Source: Metapseudomonas otitidis (lineage in GTDB: Bacteria > Pseudomonadota > Gammaproteobacteria > Pseudomonadales > Pseudomonadaceae). Taken from it: a stretch of DNA of 64,000 bases. Positions 1 through 9,174 of the stretch are shown here, in pieces; the stretch's first letter is position 1, and each line of letters opens with the position of its first letter. The notes under the pieces are model-generated. The model did no database searches and was not told where the DNA came from. It worked only from the letters and a program-made list of their open reading frames with translations. The stretch spans positions 124,001 through 188,000 of the forward strand of contig NZ_FOJP01000010.1 in NCBI RefSeq assembly GCF_900111835.1, read 5' to 3'. The position numbers and the translations under genes were made by a program.

Positions 1-3000
1 ATGGGCGCGCCGCGCCTGGCCGACGCCCTGGCCTGGCGCACCTACCGCCGCCACCCCGAATCCCCCGAGGCACGCCTGCGCTATGCGCGCTTCCTGCTCT
101 CGCGTCGCGGGCAGTTCCGCGCCTGGCGCTTCGTCCAGGGGTTCGACGGCTGGCTGCCCGAGGCGCCGGAGCTGCGCGCCGAATGGCTGTCCTTCCTCGG
201 TTACCTGCACGCGCTGCTGCGTGATTTCGACCGCAGCGCCGAATGCCACGCCGAAGCCGAGCGCCTGCTGCCCGGCGATCCGTGGTTGCCGGTGGAGCGC
301 TCCTACAGCCTGGAGCAGGAGGACCGCTACGAAGAAGCCCTGGCCCTCTGCGAAGCCGTGCTCGCCGAACGCCCCGACTACCGCGGCGCCCAGCACCAGG
401 CCGCGCAGCTGGAACTGCAGCTCGGCCGCGAGGACGCTGCCCTGGCGCGCCTGCGGGCCGATTGTGCGCGCAGCGAGAGCGCCAGCCTGTGTGCCCAGCT
501 CACCGACCTGCTGATCGAACGCGAAGCCCTCGACGAGGCCGAGCACTGGCTGGCCCATGGCGAACAGCTGGCGCCGCTGATGGAGAAGGGCATGCGCGGC
601 TGGTATGCCGCCCGCCGTTGCGACATCGCCTGCCTGCGCGGCGACCTGGCCGCCGGGCATCGCCTGGCCCTGGAGTCGGAGTCGCCGTTCTACCGCAAGG
701 TCGCCGAGAACCTCGCCGAGCCCCAGGGCCGGCGCTGCCTGCTGCCGGTGCGCTTCGTCCGCCAGCACCACATGACCTGCGTACCGGCCACCCTCACCGC
801 GCTGTCCGGTTACTGGGGCCGCCCCGTCGGCCACCTCGAAGTGGCCGAGGAGATCTGCTACGACGGCACCTCCCACCAGGCCGAGCGCGCCTGGGGCGAG
901 CGCAACGGCTGGCTGGCCCGCGAGTTCACCGTGGACTGGGCCACCAGCCGTGCCCTGATCGACCGCGGCATCCCCTTCACCCTGACCCTGCAGTACACCG
1001 GCAGCGGCCACCTGCAGGCCGTGGTGGGCTACGACGAACCCCGTGGCACCCTGCTGATCCGCGACCCCGGCCAGGCCCACTTCGGCGAATCCCTCGCCGT
1101 CGGCCTGCTGGAGAGCCAGCGCCCCTCCGGCCCGCGCGGCATGCTCCTGCTGCCCCCCGAGGAAGCCCACCGGCTGGACGGGCTGGAACTGCCCGAAAGC
1201 GACGTGTGGGATCACTACTACCGCCTGGTCAGCGCCCTGGAAGTGCACGACCGCGAAGAGGCAGAGGCCGCCCTCCAGGCCCTGCGCCAAGCCGCGCCCG
1301 AGCACCGCCTGGCCTACCAGGGCCTGCGCGCCCTCGGCTGGTACGACGGCCGCGAGAGCCAGGTGCTGGAAGCCACCGAGGCGCTGCTGCAGCGCTTCCC
1401 CGAAGACGCCAACCTGATCCTCTCCAAGGCCACCTCGCTGTCCCAGCTGGAAAGCCGCGAAGTCCACCTCGACTGGCTCGCCCAGCACTGCCAGGAACGC
1501 TGGTGCGACCCCGTGCTGCTGGTGCGCTACACCAGCGTCCTCGGCGAAGACGGCCGCGACGCCCCCGAGGCCCGCCGCCTGCTGGCCCGCGTCCTGCGCC
1601 AGGCACCGACCAACGCCCTGGCCTGGAACGAACTGGCCAGCCAGCTGTGGAGCGCCGGCGAGCGCGAGGCGGCCTGCGACTACTACCGCATCGCCGCCTG
1701 CCTGCACGACACCAACGAAGGCTTCAGCGTCCAGTACTTCCGCGCCCTGCGCTTCCTCGGCCGGCAGGAGGAGGGCCTGGCCTTCCTGCGTCGCCGGCAG
1801 GCACGCCTGGGCAGCCTGGACGCCGGCCCGAGCCTGACCCTCGCCGAATGCCTGGAGGAGCTGGACTTCTCCCGCGAGTGCCGCGAGGTCCTGGAGCAGG
1901 CCGTCGAACAGCGCCCGCGCGACCCCGCGCTGCTGCTCAGCCTGGCCGACTTCTACGGGCGCATCGGCGAACTGGAGCTGAACCAGGCCCTGCTCGAACG
2001 CGCCGAACCGGTCAGCCGGCGCGGCAACTGGCTGCGCGCCGCCGTGCTGCACAGCCAGCGCGCCGGCGGTGACCTCGAACAGGCCCAGGCCTGGTGCCGC
2101 GAAGCCGCCGAACTGGACCCGCTGAACATGCGCGTGCACCGCCTGCAGGCAGACCTGCTGCTGCAGAGCGCCGGCGAAGAGGCCGTGGACGCCTACGTCG
2201 AAGCCCTGGTGGCGCGCTTCCCCCATCACCGGGGCATCGCCGACCTGGCCGTGGAGCGGGCCAAGCGGCGCTCCCTGGAAGACACCGAGACCGCCCTGCT
2301 GCGCCTGCTGGCCAGCCACCCCGAGCACGCCTGGGCGATCCGCGAACTGGCCGTGACCCTGGCCCGCCTCGGGCGCGACGACGAAGCCCTGGAGACCTGC
2401 GAGCGGGCCATCCAGGTGGAGCACGGCGCCACCAGCGCCCAGTCCACCCTCGGCTTCGTGCACCTGCAGGCCGGCCGTCGCGAGGCCGCCCGCGAGGCCT
2501 TCCGCCTGGCGCTGGCCCGCAGCATCGACAACGACTACGCCCTGAGCATGCTGCTGGACAGCTGCGCCAGCCGCGAGGAACTGGACGAAGCCCTGGCCTA
2601 CATCCACACCCAACTGGTGCAGCAGGTGAACTTTGGCGACGGCTGGCTCACCTACGCCTACCAGGCCCGCGCCCTGCTGGACGATGCCGCGCTGCTGGAG
2701 CAGCTCCAGGCCGCCCTGGAGCGCCAGCCGGACACCTGGCAGCTGTGGGTGGTCACCGCCCGCCAACTGGCCTTCCTCGAACGCACCGACGAGGCCGACG
2801 CCCTGCTGGCCCGTGCCCAGGAACGCTTCAGCCAGATGCCGCGCCTGGGCCTGGAGCGCGCCCTGCTGCTGCGTGACCAGGGCCGCTACGCCGAGTGCCG
2901 CGAGACCCTGCGCGACAGCCTGCGGATCAACCCGCTGTGGACCCAGAGCGTGCGCCTCTACGTGGAGACCCTGGTGGAGGAGGGCACCGGCCTCGATGAG

Positions 3001-4785
3001 GCCGAAGCCATGCTGCGCGGCGTGCTCCAGCGCACCCCCGACAACACCGACCTGCGCGCCTGGCTCGGCTACGTGCTGGGCGAGCGCGGCGAGATGGCCG
3101 CCGGTGCCGACGAGGCCGAGCGCGTCCTGCTCGACGAACCCGGCAACGGCTGGGCCTGGAACCAGCTGCGCCGCTACAGCGCCGCGCTGGACCAGCCCGA
3201 GCGGCCCCTGGCCCTGGCCCGCAACCTGGTGGAACGGCGCGCCGGCGACAGCGACGCCTGGCTGGCCCTGGCCGAGCAGGAAAGCGCTGACGAAGCCCGC
3301 GAACAGGCCCTGCGCCGCGCCCTGCAGCTCACCCCCCGGCACCGGGGCGCCAACGACCAGCTGGCCCGCCTGCTGCTGGAAGGCGGCCGCCAGGACGAAC
3401 TGGATGCCTTGCTCCAGGCGCCCTGCTGGGGTGGCGCGCCACCGGTGGAACTGGCGCTCTACGGCCCCCGCGTGCGCCTGCGCAACGACGACCGCGAGGG
3501 CGCCCAGGCCGAACTCGACGCACTGCTGCGGGTGCACCCGGATGCCTACGACGGCTGGCGCGAGCTGGCCGACCTGCACGACAACGGCGGCAACGCCGAG
3601 GCCTACCTGGCCGCCGCCGACCAGATGGTCCGCCTGGAACCGCGCAAGGCCGTCTCCCATGGCTTCCGTGGCCATGCCCTGCTGATGGCCGAACGCAAGG
3701 CCGATGCACTGCCGGCCTTCCTCAAGGCCTTCGAGCTGGACCGCGACTACAGCTTCGCCGGGCTGCATGCCTTCGACCTGCTGGCCGAGAACGGCCGGCA
3801 CGCCGAATCGGCCGACGTGGTGCGCCGCCTGCTGGCCGGCGAGGCCAGCCCCTCCGCCCTGGTGCGCGGCGTGCGGGCGGCCGGGATGGTCAACGACCGC
3901 GAACTGAAGCGCCAGACCCTGGAGCGGGTCTGCACCACCGCCGCGGGGCTGGACGCCTGGGACGGGGTCGTCGAGGTGCTCGGCGCCCCGGCGGACGACC
4001 GCCTCTGGCGCGAAGTGATCGAACAGTTCGCCCCGAGCGGCGAGCTGCACCGCATCGCCTACCGCCACTGGTTCGCCATGGAGGATGCCCGCTGGCTGCC
4101 CGGCACCCTGTGGAAGGCCTTCCAGCGCGTGCTGCCCCAGGATGAAAGTCATGCCGCCCGCCACGGCATGCTCGACCTGCTGGCCGAGCGCAAGAACGCC
4201 AGCGGGCTGCTCACGCGCACCCTGGAAGCGTGCGCCCCGGCCATCCGCGAGAACCCCGTGACCTGGGGCATGGCCAGCTACGCGCTGAGCAGCCAGGAAC
4301 GCTACTCGGCGATGCTCCACTGGATGGGCGACTGGCGCGAGCGCGACGACCTGCCTGCCTGGGCGCTGGACAACCTGTCCCTGGCGCTGCGTGCCCTCAA
4401 GCGCGATGCCGAGGCGGCGCAGGTGTCGCGCCTGTCCCTGCAGCGTGACCCCAACAACTACGACGCCATGGCCTGGCTGGTGGGCGACGCCGCCCTGGCC
4501 GGCGACCGCGAAGCGGTGGCGGAGTGGCTGGCCCGGCTCGACGGCGTGCAGCTGCGAGGCTTCTACCTGTGCATGAAGCAGCTGGCTGAAGGTGCCGCCA
4601 AGGCCTGGGAGCAAGGCGATGCGCGGGCCGCCCGGGCCCTGTTCGGTGAGGCGCGCACCTTCGCCCGCAGTGCCGGCAATCACCCGTACTACCGGCGCCT
4701 GCGCCATGGCCTGGCGCGGCGCCTGGCCTTTGGTCCGCTGACTCCGCGCTGGGCGGCACTGTGGCGCTGGTTGCAGTTGGCGTAG
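1..4785 (+). CDS. Giant TPR protein with C39-like peptidase domain
   Basis: At least 1594 residues. The first ATG is base 1 of the window, so the true start may lie upstream. The N-terminal ~230 residues and nearly everything after residue ~400 are tetratricopeptide-type helical repeats (recurring A-L-x-x-P, A-W-x-x-L patterns). Between them, residues ~245-385 resemble a C39-like papain-fold peptidase: Gln255 and Cys260 (Q-H-H-M-T-C), His337 (G-S-G-H-L) and Asp355 (R-D-P-G) have the spacing of an oxyanion Gln, Cys, His, Asp set. No signal peptide or membrane segment is visible in the sequence present. C39 domains normally cleave double-glycine leaders next to ABC exporters, but no exporter or leader gene is nearby, so the substrate is unknown. 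The TPR assignment is firm; the activity is inferred. Confidence 0.85.
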   Translation: MGAPRLADALAWRTYRRHPESPEARLRYARFLLSRRGQFRAWRFVQGFDGWLPEAPELRAEWLSFLGYLHALLRDFDRSAECHAEAERLLPGDPWLPVERSYSLEQEDRYEEALALCEAVLAERPDYRGAQHQAAQLELQLGREDAALARLRADCARSESASLCAQLTDLLIEREALDEAEHWLAHGEQLAPLMEKGMRGWYAARRCDIACLRGDLAAGHRLALESESPFYRKVAENLAEPQGRRCLLPVRFVRQHHMTCVPATLTALSGYWGRPVGHLEVAEEICYDGTSHQAERAWGERNGWLAREFTVDWATSRALIDRGIPFTLTLQYTGSGHLQAVVGYDEPRGTLLIRDPGQAHFGESLAVGLLESQRPSGPRGMLLLPPEEAHRLDGLELPESDVWDHYYRLVSALEVHDREEAEAALQALRQAAPEHRLAYQGLRALGWYDGRESQVLEATEALLQRFPEDANLILSKATSLSQLESREVHLDWLAQHCQERWCDPVLLVRYTSVLGEDGRDAPEARRLLARVLRQAPTNALAWNELASQLWSAGEREAACDYYRIAACLHDTNEGFSVQYFRALRFLGRQEEGLAFLRRRQARLGSLDAGPSLTLAECLEELDFSRECREVLEQAVEQRPRDPALLLSLADFYGRIGELELNQALLERAEPVSRRGNWLRAAVLHSQRAGGDLEQAQAWCREAAELDPLNMRVHRLQADLLLQSAGEEAVDAYVEALVARFPHHRGIADLAVERAKRRSLEDTETALLRLLASHPEHAWAIRELAVTLARLGRDDEALETCERAIQVEHGATSAQSTLGFVHLQAGRREAAREAFRLALARSIDNDYALSMLLDSCASREELDEALAYIHTQLVQQVNFGDGWLTYAYQARALLDDAALLEQLQAALERQPDTWQLWVVTARQLAFLERTDEADALLARAQERFSQMPRLGLERALLLRDQGRYAECRETLRDSLRINPLWTQSVRLYVETLVEEGTGLDEAEAMLRGVLQRTPDNTDLRAWLGYVLGERGEMAAGADEAERVLLDEPGNGWAWNQLRRYSAALDQPERPLALARNLVERRAGDSDAWLALAEQESADEAREQALRRALQLTPRHRGANDQLARLLLEGGRQDELDALLQAPCWGGAPPVELALYGPRVRLRNDDREGAQAELDALLRVHPDAYDGWRELADLHDNGGNAEAYLAAADQMVRLEPRKAVSHGFRGHALLMAERKADALPAFLKAFELDRDYSFAGLHAFDLLAENGRHAESADVVRRLLAGEASPSALVRGVRAAGMVNDRELKRQTLERVCTTAAGLDAWDGVVEVLGAPADDRLWREVIEQFAPSGELHRIAYRHWFAMEDARWLPGTLWKAFQRVLPQDESHAARHGMLDLLAERKNASGLLTRTLEACAPAIRENPVTWGMASYALSSQERYSAMLHWMGDWRERDDLPAWALDNLSLALRALKRDAEAAQVSRLSLQRDPNNYDAMAWLVGDAALAGDREAVAEWLARLDGVQLRGFYLCMKQLAEGAAKAWEQGDARAARALFGEARTFARSAGNHPYYRRLRHGLARRLAFGPLTPRWAALWRWLQLA

Positions 4786-4803
4786 GTCGTTGAATCGGGC
4801 GTT

Positions 4804-4827
4804 GCGGGCCGGGGTAACCCGGCCCGC
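4804..4827. terminator. GC-rich hairpin between convergent genes
   Basis: A perfect 10-bp stem (GCGGGCCGGG / CCCGGCCCGC) with a GTAA loop fills the gap between the convergent TPR and TAXI genes. The T tract is weak on both sides, so termination is inferred from position and stem strength. Confidence 0.5.
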
Positions 4828-4833
4828 TTGCGT

Positions 4834-6174
4834 TCAGTCCCGCATGCCTGGTGCGTCGGCCTGGCGCTGGGCGCGCAGGGCCTTGAGGCGTTCGATGACG
4901 TAGCGCAGGTGCATGTGCAGGTCGTACAGCTCGTGGGTGTAGGAGAGCGGTACGTCGACCCGGTCCAGCTGTGCCTCCAGGGCTTCCAGTCCGCGTATTT
5001 CCTCGTCCAGGGCCGGGAAGGCGGTGCCGTGCTGCAGCTTGCGGTCGATTTCCCGCAGGTGCTTGTACCAGCGGTAGATGCGTGCGCGGACGCGCCAGCG
5101 GTACACCGGGCCCACGGCCTTGAACAGCGGGAACATCACCACCAGCAGCGGGATCAGCAGGATGATGTAGCGGTCCGCCAGGGAGGCGATGCGGAAGGGC
5201 AGGTAGCGCTGCAGGATCGGCAAGCCGTTGCGGTAGTAGTAGCTGGCCTCGTCCAGGGCGGCGAGGGTCATCGGCTGCTCCTTCGGGTAGGTGCCGGACG
5301 GGTCCAGCAGGCTGCCGTTCTGCATCACCTCGCGGGCGGCTTCGAGGATCAGCGGCGTCAGCGAGGGGTGGAAGCCTTCGCCGGCCACCAGGGTGGCCAC
5401 CGGGCCGAGGGTCAGCACGTCCTGGCGGGGCACGTTGTTGGCCAGGTTGAGCAGCCCTTCGCCCACTTCCAGGCGCGTCAGGTAGGGCAGCCGTGCGCGG
5501 TAGGCGGCGCTGCGGCGGAAGCTCACCAGGTCCACCCCCGGGCTGGCGGCCAGGCGCTGCACCACGGCGTTCTCCGCCGGGCCGACGAAGAAGGCCGCAT
5601 CCAGCTCGCCATTCAGCAACTGCTCGGCAGCGCGGCTGCCGCTGTAGGCCTGCCAGCTGGCCGGGTAGCTGTCCGTGGGGATGGCGTTGGCGGCGAACAG
5701 CGCATCGGCGATGGCGCGGGTGCCGCTGCCGGGCTTGCCGATGGCCACCCGCAGCTGCTGCAGGTCGGCCATGCTGTCGATGTCCACGTCGGCACGGCGG
5801 AACAGCCACAGCGGCTCCTGGTACATCACGCCGAGGCCGTGCAGGCGCTGGCGCACCTCCACGGGCAGGGTCAGTTCCTGGCCGCTCTGCACCAGGGCCA
5901 TCTCCACTTCGCCCTTGCGCAGCTTCTCCAGGTTGTCCAGCGAGCCGTCGCTGGGCACCAGCTCCAGGTCGAAGCCCTGGCGCGCCAGTTCTTCCTTGAG
6001 GCGCTGGCCGAACACCGCGTAGCCACCATTGGCACCGCCGGTGGCCAGGCGCGCGTGCATGGGCGGCGGCGGGGCGACGAAGTAGAACAGCGCGCCCACC
6101 AGCGCAGCCAGCACCGGCACCGTCCACAGGTTGGCCAGCAGCATGATCTTCAGGTCTTTCAACAGCCTCGGCAT
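4834..6174 (-). CDS. TAXI-family solute-binding protein, membrane anchored
   Basis: 446 residues. An N-terminal hydrophobic segment (residues ~14-34) is followed by a TAXI-type periplasmic binding fold: an A-T-G-G-A-N-G-G-Y motif near residue 45, then a Q-S-G-Q-E stretch and a P-G-S-G-T-R loop. Unlike a classical soluble TAXI protein it has a second hydrophobic segment (I-I-L-L-I-P-L-L-V-V-M-F, residues ~335-355) and then a basic, coiled-coil-like C-terminal tail of about 90 residues. The binding domain therefore probably sits in the periplasm, held by both ends. TAXI proteins usually serve TRAP transporters for organic acids, but no TRAP permease gene is adjacent. The ligand is unknown. The gene is convergent with the TPR gene and divergent from sbcD. 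Confidence 0.8.
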   Translation of the reverse strand: MPRLLKDLKIMLLANLWTVPVLAALVGALFYFVAPPPPMHARLATGGANGGYAVFGQRLKEELARQGFDLELVPSDGSLDNLEKLRKGEVEMALVQSGQELTLPVEVRQRLHGLGVMYQEPLWLFRRADVDIDSMADLQQLRVAIGKPGSGTRAIADALFAANAIPTDSYPASWQAYSGSRAAEQLLNGELDAAFFVGPAENAVVQRLAASPGVDLVSFRRSAAYRARLPYLTRLEVGEGLLNLANNVPRQDVLTLGPVATLVAGEGFHPSLTPLILEAAREVMQNGSLLDPSGTYPKEQPMTLAALDEASYYYRNGLPILQRYLPFRIASLADRYIILLIPLLVVMFPLFKAVGPVYRWRVRARIYRWYKHLREIDRKLQHGTAFPALDEEIRGLEALEAQLDRVDVPLSYTHELYDLHMHLRYVIERLKALRAQRQADAPGMRD

Positions 6175-6312
6175 GGGGACTCCGTTGCGGGTATGACGGC
6201 TACAGGATAGTGCGTGCCGCTGCGCTGGGCAGCACGAGCCGCTTGCGGTGGTTGCCAGCGCCGGTGGCCGATGACAAGGTGGCCGCCTTCATCGTCTTCA
6301 GCGTGGTTTCCG

Positions 6313-7533
6313 ATGCGCATCCTGCACACCTCCGACTGGCACCTGGGCCAGCATTTCATGGGCAAGACCCGCCAGGCCGAGCACCAGGCGTTCTGCCAGT
6401 GGCTGCTGGAGCAGGTGCGGCTGCATGAGGTGGACGCGGTGCTGGTGGCCGGCGATGTGTTCGACACCGGCGCGCCGCCCAGCTACGCCCGCGAGCAGTA
6501 CTACCGCTTCATCGTCGACCTGCGCGCCAGCGGGGCGCGGCTGGTGGTGCTGGGGGGCAACCACGACTCGGTGGCGATGCTCGGCGAGAGCCGCGAGCTG
6601 CTGGCCCAGCTGGACACCTGGGTGGTGCCGGCGGTGGTGGCCGACCCGGACGAACAGGTGCGGGTGCTGCCCCGGCGCGACGGCCAGCCCGGTGCGGTGC
6701 TCTGCGCGGTGCCCTTCGTGCGCCCCCGCGACGTGCTGCTGAGCCAGGCCGGGCAGAGTGCCGAGGACAAGCAGCTGGGGCTGCAGCAGGCCATCCAGGC
6801 CCACTACCAGGCGCTGTTCGAGCGCGCCCTGCAATGCCGCGCCGCCTCGGGCGGCGACCTGCCGATCATCGCCACCGGCCACCTCACCACGGTGGGCGCC
6901 AGTGCCAGCGAGTCGGTGCGGGAAATCTACGTCGGCGCGCTGGAGGCCTTCCCCACCAGCGCCTTCCCGGCGGCCGACTACATCGCCCTGGGGCACATCC
7001 ACCGGCCGCAGAAGGTCGGCGGCCTGGGGCACATCCGCTACAGCGGCTCGCCCATCCCCCTGGCCTTCGACGAGGCGCGCCAGCAGAAGGAGGTGCTGCT
7101 GGTGGAGCTGGACGGCAGCGGCCTGCGCGAGGTGCAGGCGCTCCCGGTGCCGTGCTTCCAGCCGCTGCTGAGCCTGCGCGGCAGCCTCGCCGAGCTGCCC
7201 GAACGCCTGGCCGAGGCCGCCCGCGAGGGCACCCCGGAGCGCCCGGCCTGGCTGGAGGTGGTGGTGACCACGGACGACTACCTCAATGACCTCCAGGCCC
7301 GCCTGGCACAGCTGTGCGACGGGCTGCCGGTGGAGGTGCTGCGCATCCGCCGCGAGCGCGGTGCCGCGCGCCCCGGCCTGCAGGGCGAGGCGCGGGAAAC
7401 CCTCGACGAGCTGAGCGTGGAAGAGGTGTTCCAGCGCCGCCTGGGGCTGGAAGCCCTGGAAGAGGCCGAAGCCGCGCGGCTGACCGACCTCTACCGCCAG
7501 GTGCTGGAGCAGGTGCGCGACGACACGGCCTGA
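6313..7533 (+). CDS. sbcD: Nuclease SbcCD subunit D
   Basis: 406 residues, normal for SbcD (Mre11 family). The calcineurin-like phosphoesterase motifs are present in order: D-W-H-L-G at the N-terminus, A-G-D-V-F-D, G-G-N-H-D, A-T-G-H and G-H-I-H. These bind the two metal ions of the nuclease. With SbcC it forms an ATP-dependent nuclease that cleaves DNA hairpins and blocked ends. The start at M-R-I-L-H-T-S-D was chosen because Mre11-type proteins begin there; the open frame extends 33 codons further upstream without homology. The partner sbcC does not follow directly: an opposite-strand MocR gene lies between them, its stop only 4 bases from the sbcD stop. Confidence 0.95.
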   Translation: MRILHTSDWHLGQHFMGKTRQAEHQAFCQWLLEQVRLHEVDAVLVAGDVFDTGAPPSYAREQYYRFIVDLRASGARLVVLGGNHDSVAMLGESRELLAQLDTWVVPAVVADPDEQVRVLPRRDGQPGAVLCAVPFVRPRDVLLSQAGQSAEDKQLGLQQAIQAHYQALFERALQCRAASGGDLPIIATGHLTTVGASASESVREIYVGALEAFPTSAFPAADYIALGHIHRPQKVGGLGHIRYSGSPIPLAFDEARQQKEVLLVELDGSGLREVQALPVPCFQPLLSLRGSLAELPERLAEAAREGTPERPAWLEVVVTTDDYLNDLQARLAQLCDGLPVEVLRIRRERGAARPGLQGEARETLDELSVEEVFQRRLGLEALEEAEAARLTDLYRQVLEQVRDDTA

Positions 7534-7537
7534 GCCA

Positions 7538-9022
7538 TCACGCCCCCAGCGCGTCAGCCAGGCGCCGTACCGCCCCTTCGATCTCGTGGTCGCTGAGGGC
7601 CGAATAGCCCAGCAGCCAGCCCTGGCGTTTCTCCGCCCCCAGGTACAACCGACTGAGCCCCGGCAGCAACAGCCCGGCACGGGCGGCGAGCGCCTGGGTG
7701 CGCGCCTCCGTCCAGCCCTCGGCGAGCAGGCAGGGCAGTTGCAGGCCGCCCGGCGGCCGCAGGGCCTGGACCACGCTCGGCAGGTGGCGCTCCAGGGCAC
7801 CCACCAGCACCGCCTGGCGCTGCGCGTAGAGCTTGCGCATGGCGCGCACGTGGGCGTTGTAGTGGCCGTCCTCCATGAAGCGCGCCAGGGTCAGCTGCAG
7901 CACCTGCGGGCTGTGGCCGTCGATGATGCTGCGGGCATGGGTTAAGGCGGGCACCAGTGCCGGGGGCAGCACCATGTAGCCCAGGCGCAGGCCGGGGTAC
8001 AGGGCCTTGCTGAGGGTGCCCAGGTAGAGGGTGCGCTGCTGGTCGTCCAGGCCCTGGACGCAGGCGGTGGGCAGGCCGTCGTAGTGGAACTCGCTGTCGT
8101 AGTCGTCCTCGATGATCCAGCCCCGGCGCTCGGCGGCCCAGCCGATCAGCTCCAGGCGCCGCTGCAACGGCAGGGTGGCGCCGGTGGGGTACTGGTGCGA
8201 CGGCGTCACGTACACGCAGCTGGCGCCGCTGCGGTCGGCCCGCAGCGCCTCGGTGCTCAGGCCCTGGGCGTCCACCGGGACCGGCAGCACCCGCGTCCCG
8301 GCGGCCTCGAAGGCGCGGCGGGCGCCGATGTAGCCCGGGTCTTCCAGCAGGATTGGGCGGCCCTCGTCCACCAGCAGCTGGGCACAGAGGAACAGGCCCT
8401 GGCGGGTGCTGCTCAGCACCAGCACCTGGTCCGGGCTGCAGCGGGCGCCGCGTTCGAGGTTCAGGTAGGTGGCGATGGCCGTGCGCAGCGCCTCGCAGCC
8501 TTGCGGGTCACCGTGCAGCAGGGCGCCCGTGTCCTTCTGCGCCTGGCGTTGCAGGCGCGTCCAGGTGGCGAGGGGGAAGGAGCGGGTCTCCGGCAGGCCG
8601 GTGGCGAAGGCGCGCACCTGCCGGTGGTCCTGGATGCCGCCGCTGGCGAGGATCGCCTCGCCCCGCCGGCTCAGCCCGCTGGTGGGGCTGGCGGTGGCGG
8701 CGGGGCGGGGTGCCCGGCGCTGAGCGGGGGCGCCGCGCAGGCGTTGGCCGAGGCTGTCGGAGACGAAGCTCCCCGAGCCCTGCTGGCGGGCGATGTAGCC
8801 GTCGCGCTGGAGCTGCACGTAGGCGTTCTCCACCGTGTCGCGGGCCACCCCCAGGGCAGTGGCCAGGCTGCGGGTGGCCGGCAGGCGCAGGCCGGGGGCC
8901 AGGGTGCCGTCGAGGATCAGCCCCTGCAGCGCCCGCTGGATGCGCTGGTGCAGGTCCAGGGGCTGCAGCTCGGCCTGGGCGATGCGCATCTTCAGGGTGT
9001 CCAGCTCGAAACGTGTCGCCAT
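7538..9022 (-). CDS. MocR-family PLP-dependent transcriptional regulator
   Basis: 494 residues. The N-terminal ~75 residues are a GntR-type winged helix (L-P-A-T-R-S-L-A, then V-E-N-A-Y-V-Q-L, then G-S-G-S-F-V). The rest is a fold-type I aminotransferase domain with Y-D-S-E-F-H-Y-D and the PLP-lysine region T-L-S-K-A-L-Y-P-G-L-R-L. This is the MocR/PdxR layout, in which PLP or an aminoaldimine acts as effector. MocR regulators are usually transcribed divergently from their target. Here the divergent neighbour is sbcC, 152 bp away, which is not a typical PLP or GABA-pathway target, so the regulon cannot be named. The gene separates sbcD from sbcC. Confidence 0.9.
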   Translation of the reverse strand: MATRFELDTLKMRIAQAELQPLDLHQRIQRALQGLILDGTLAPGLRLPATRSLATALGVARDTVENAYVQLQRDGYIARQQGSGSFVSDSLGQRLRGAPAQRRAPRPAATASPTSGLSRRGEAILASGGIQDHRQVRAFATGLPETRSFPLATWTRLQRQAQKDTGALLHGDPQGCEALRTAIATYLNLERGARCSPDQVLVLSSTRQGLFLCAQLLVDEGRPILLEDPGYIGARRAFEAAGTRVLPVPVDAQGLSTEALRADRSGASCVYVTPSHQYPTGATLPLQRRLELIGWAAERRGWIIEDDYDSEFHYDGLPTACVQGLDDQQRTLYLGTLSKALYPGLRLGYMVLPPALVPALTHARSIIDGHSPQVLQLTLARFMEDGHYNAHVRAMRKLYAQRQAVLVGALERHLPSVVQALRPPGGLQLPCLLAEGWTEARTQALAARAGLLLPGLSRLYLGAEKRQGWLLGYSALSDHEIEGAVRRLADALGA

Positions 9023-9174
9023 GGCATGGCCTGTGGGTGGTCTGGCAGGAAGTCGGCGAGTGTAAGGCTTTGGCAGGCCAATGGCGTGGGGCTGCTGCGC
9101 AGGTGCGGATGCGGGTCGGCACGGGCGCGCGGGGATGACAGAATGCCGGCTTCCCGGATGAGCACGACCCCCGC

